Shown here: positions 5,899 to 7,381 of the stretch, in pieces
Layout of the letters: every line of letters starts with the position of its first letter
Numbering within the stretch: position 1 is the first letter of the stretch
Assembly: GCA_002159155.1 (NCBI GenBank)
Contig: LZRQ01000176.1
Span: 1-7,381, forward strand
From: Firmicutes bacterium ZCTH02-B6
GTDB lineage: Bacteria > Bacillota > Limnochordia > Limnochordales > ZCTH02-B6
Length of the DNA: 7,381 nucleotides
Reading direction: 5' to 3'
Notes under the pieces: model-generated
The model's input: the letters and a program-made list of their open reading frames with translations, nothing else
Database searches by the model: none
Told to the model about the DNA's origin: nothing
Made by a program: the position numbers and the translations under genes

Positions 5899-7381
5899 AT
5901 GTCCCAGGACGAGCGACGAACGCAGCTGCTGTACGACCGAACCCACGGGGAGCGGGACGCGTGCGGCGTCGGGTTTATCGCCACCCTTCGCGGTGCAGCG
6001 AGCCCTGAGGCGGCCGAAGTGTTGCCCATGGCCCTCGAGGCCCTGAAGCGGCTGAACCACCGGGGCGGTATCGGGGCAGACCGGGCTACTGGCGACGGGG
6101 CAGGCATCATGACGCAGATTCCGCACGAGTTTTTCCTCAAGGAACTGCGTCGGCTCGGGTGCGCCGTCCCGCTTGATAAGGGCGAGCTGGGCGTGGGCAT
6201 GTTCTTCGTGCCCAGGGAAACCGGAGCCTTTGCCCGGCTGCAGCATATGGTGGCCCAGCTGGCGCCGGAGGAAGGCCTGCAGGTTTTGGCGTGGCGCGAG
6301 GTGCCCGTCTGCCCGGAGGCGCTGGGAGAGCAGGCGCGCAAGACGCGTCCGCACATCCGCCAGCTGTTTGTCCGCCGGCCCGAGGGCGACGACACGCTGG
6401 CATTCGAGCGGCGGCTGTTCCGGTTTCGGCGCAAGCTGGAGCGGGTCCTGGGCGAGGCCAAGCTGGATGCGTGCGTCGTCTCGTTGTCGGGCCGCACAGT
6501 GGTGTACAAGGGGCTATTGATCGCCAGCCAGCTGGCCGCTTTCTTTCCCGATTTGACCGATCCCGACTACAGAACCGCCTTTGCCCTTTTCCACCAGCGC
6601 TACAGCACCAACACGACCCCCGCATGGCGGCGGGTGCAGCCCTTTAGGCTTTTGGCGCACAACGGCGAAATCAACACGATCCACGGAAACGCCAACTGGA
6701 TGGCGGCCAGGGAAGCGGCACTGCGAAGCGACGCCCTTGGGGACGTGGACTTGCGGCCGGTGCTGGAGGCCGGTCACAGCGATTCCGGCATGCTGGACAA
6801 CGCCGCGGAGCTGCTCGCGTTGGCCGGGCGGGATGTGCGGCACGTGCTGATGATGCTCATCCCCGAGGCATGGGAAGGCATCGCCGGGATGGATCAAGCC
6901 CGGCGTGATTTCTACCGCTATCACTCGTGCCTCACCGAGCCGTGGGATGGGCCCGCGGCCATCGTTTTCTCCGACGGCCGGTGGGCGGGGGCCCGGCTTG
7001 ATCGCAACGGCCTGCGTCCCCTGCGCTACATCCTCACGGAGGACGGTTTCGTCATCGCCGGGTCGGAAGTGGGCATCGCTTCGATTGAGCCCGAGCGGGT
7101 CGTCGAACGGGGGCGGCTCGGGCCGGGGCAGATGATCGCTGTTGACCTTGAGGCCGAGCGCGTCTACAAGGACCAGGACATCAAGGCGGAGATCGCAACC
7201 CGCAAGCCCTATGGTGAGTGGCTTGGCCGGCACATGGTATCGCTCGCGAGAATAGCGGCGCCATCCGGACACGGCGCGCCGGCCGCGGTCAACGCACACG
7301 CCAACGGGAAAGTTCCAGGCAACCACGCGGCTGCGCCGACAGGGGAGGTAGCCGAGGGGCGCGGCGAGGCCCAGCTCACCC
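5899..7381 (+). CDS. gltB: Glutamate synthase large subunit, N-terminal part (3' end outside window)
   Basis: GltB transfers the amide of glutamine to 2-oxoglutarate, giving two glutamates; with GlnA it forms the GS-GOGAT cycle. The frame stays open from the ATG to the right edge (494 codons, about a third of the usual 1500 residues). Visible is the class II glutamine amidotransferase domain: ERDACGVGF with C22, which should become the N-terminal nucleophile after removal of a 21-residue propeptide; LNHRGGIGADRATGDGAG; FHQRYSTN (H232-T237); AHNGEINTIHGNANWM (HNGEIN 254-259); SDSGMLDNAAELL; LTEPWDGPAAIVFSDG; LDRNGLRPLRY; SEVGIAS. After KPYGEWL (436-442) the chain becomes Ala/Gly/Pro-rich up to the edge, where GltB normally moves quickly to its central domain. 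The FMN and Fe-S regions lie outside. The partial frame could be mistaken for non-coding because no stop is reached. Confidence 0.97.
   Translation, partial: MSQDERRTQLLYDRTHGERDACGVGFIATLRGAASPEAAEVLPMALEALKRLNHRGGIGADRATGDGAGIMTQIPHEFFLKELRRLGCAVPLDKGELGVGMFFVPRETGAFARLQHMVAQLAPEEGLQVLAWREVPVCPEALGEQARKTRPHIRQLFVRRPEGDDTLAFERRLFRFRRKLERVLGEAKLDACVVSLSGRTVVYKGLLIASQLAAFFPDLTDPDYRTAFALFHQRYSTNTTPAWRRVQPFRLLAHNGEINTIHGNANWMAAREAALRSDALGDVDLRPVLEAGHSDSGMLDNAAELLALAGRDVRHVLMMLIPEAWEGIAGMDQARRDFYRYHSCLTEPWDGPAAIVFSDGRWAGARLDRNGLRPLRYILTEDGFVIAGSEVGIASIEPERVVERGRLGPGQMIAVDLEAERVYKDQDIKAEIATRKPYGEWLGRHMVSLARIAAPSGHGAPAAVNAHANGKVPGNHAAAPTGEVAEGRGEAQLT

Noticed and set aside
5280..6008. A plus-strand frame running from inside glnA through the intergenic region into gltB.
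   Set aside because: It overlaps two well-supported genes in other frames; the portion in the gap has no ribosome site and no protein-like features.
1..7381. Novel defence, mobile or secretion system.
   Set aside because: All five genes belong to well-known metabolic families with intact motifs, and no transposase, integrase, att site, tRNA or CRISPR-like repeat was seen on either strand.

Overview
The window is a stretch of ordinary central nitrogen and amino-acid metabolism from a GC-rich bacterium (clearly above 60% GC by eye). It holds five protein-coding genes, two of them cut by the window edges. I see no RNA genes, mobile elements, CRISPR arrays or phage genes. Three traits together suggest a high-GC, possibly thermophilic, member of the Bacillota (Symbiobacterium/Thermaerobacter/Limnochordia-like): a feedback-inhibited GSI-alpha type glutamine synthetase without an adenylylation site, a DapL-type lysine/meso-DAP pathway, and strong AAGGAG/GGAGG ribosome binding sites. 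This placement is inference; no taxonomic marker is present.

Layout. Positions 1-1829 (+) are the C-terminal part of carB (carbamoyl-phosphate synthase large chain), whose 5' end lies off the left edge. It converges, across 12 bp, on a minus-strand block that reads glnA (5488-4148), then dapF (4027-3101), then dapL (3104-1842). dapF and dapL overlap by a GTGA start/stop; glnA and dapF are 120 bp apart with no evident promoter or U-tract terminator between them, so a glnA-dapF-dapL transcript is plausible. From 5489 to 5898 lies a 410-bp divergent control region. It carries weak promoter candidates for both sides, a pair of similar dyads spaced 105 bp apart, a run of small hairpins in the glnA leader, and a 30-bp-spaced direct repeat in the gltB leader. 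From 5899 to the right edge (+) is the first 494 codons of gltB (glutamate synthase large chain). No stop interrupts this frame before the edge.

How the genes fit. GlnA and GltB are the two halves of the GS-GOGAT ammonium assimilation cycle and are transcribed divergently from a shared control region. Glutamine feeds CarB (via CarA) for arginine/pyrimidine synthesis. Glutamate is the amino donor for DapL, which makes LL-diaminopimelate from tetrahydrodipicolinate; DapF epimerises that to meso-diaminopimelate for peptidoglycan and lysine. So the block links nitrogen assimilation to cell-wall and lysine precursors.

I did not find a convincing undescribed system. The points most worth checking are the paired dyads and structured leaders between glnA and gltB, an Ala/Gly-rich linker at the end of the visible GltB, an Arg-rich then Pro-rich tail on CarB, and an insertion in DapF.
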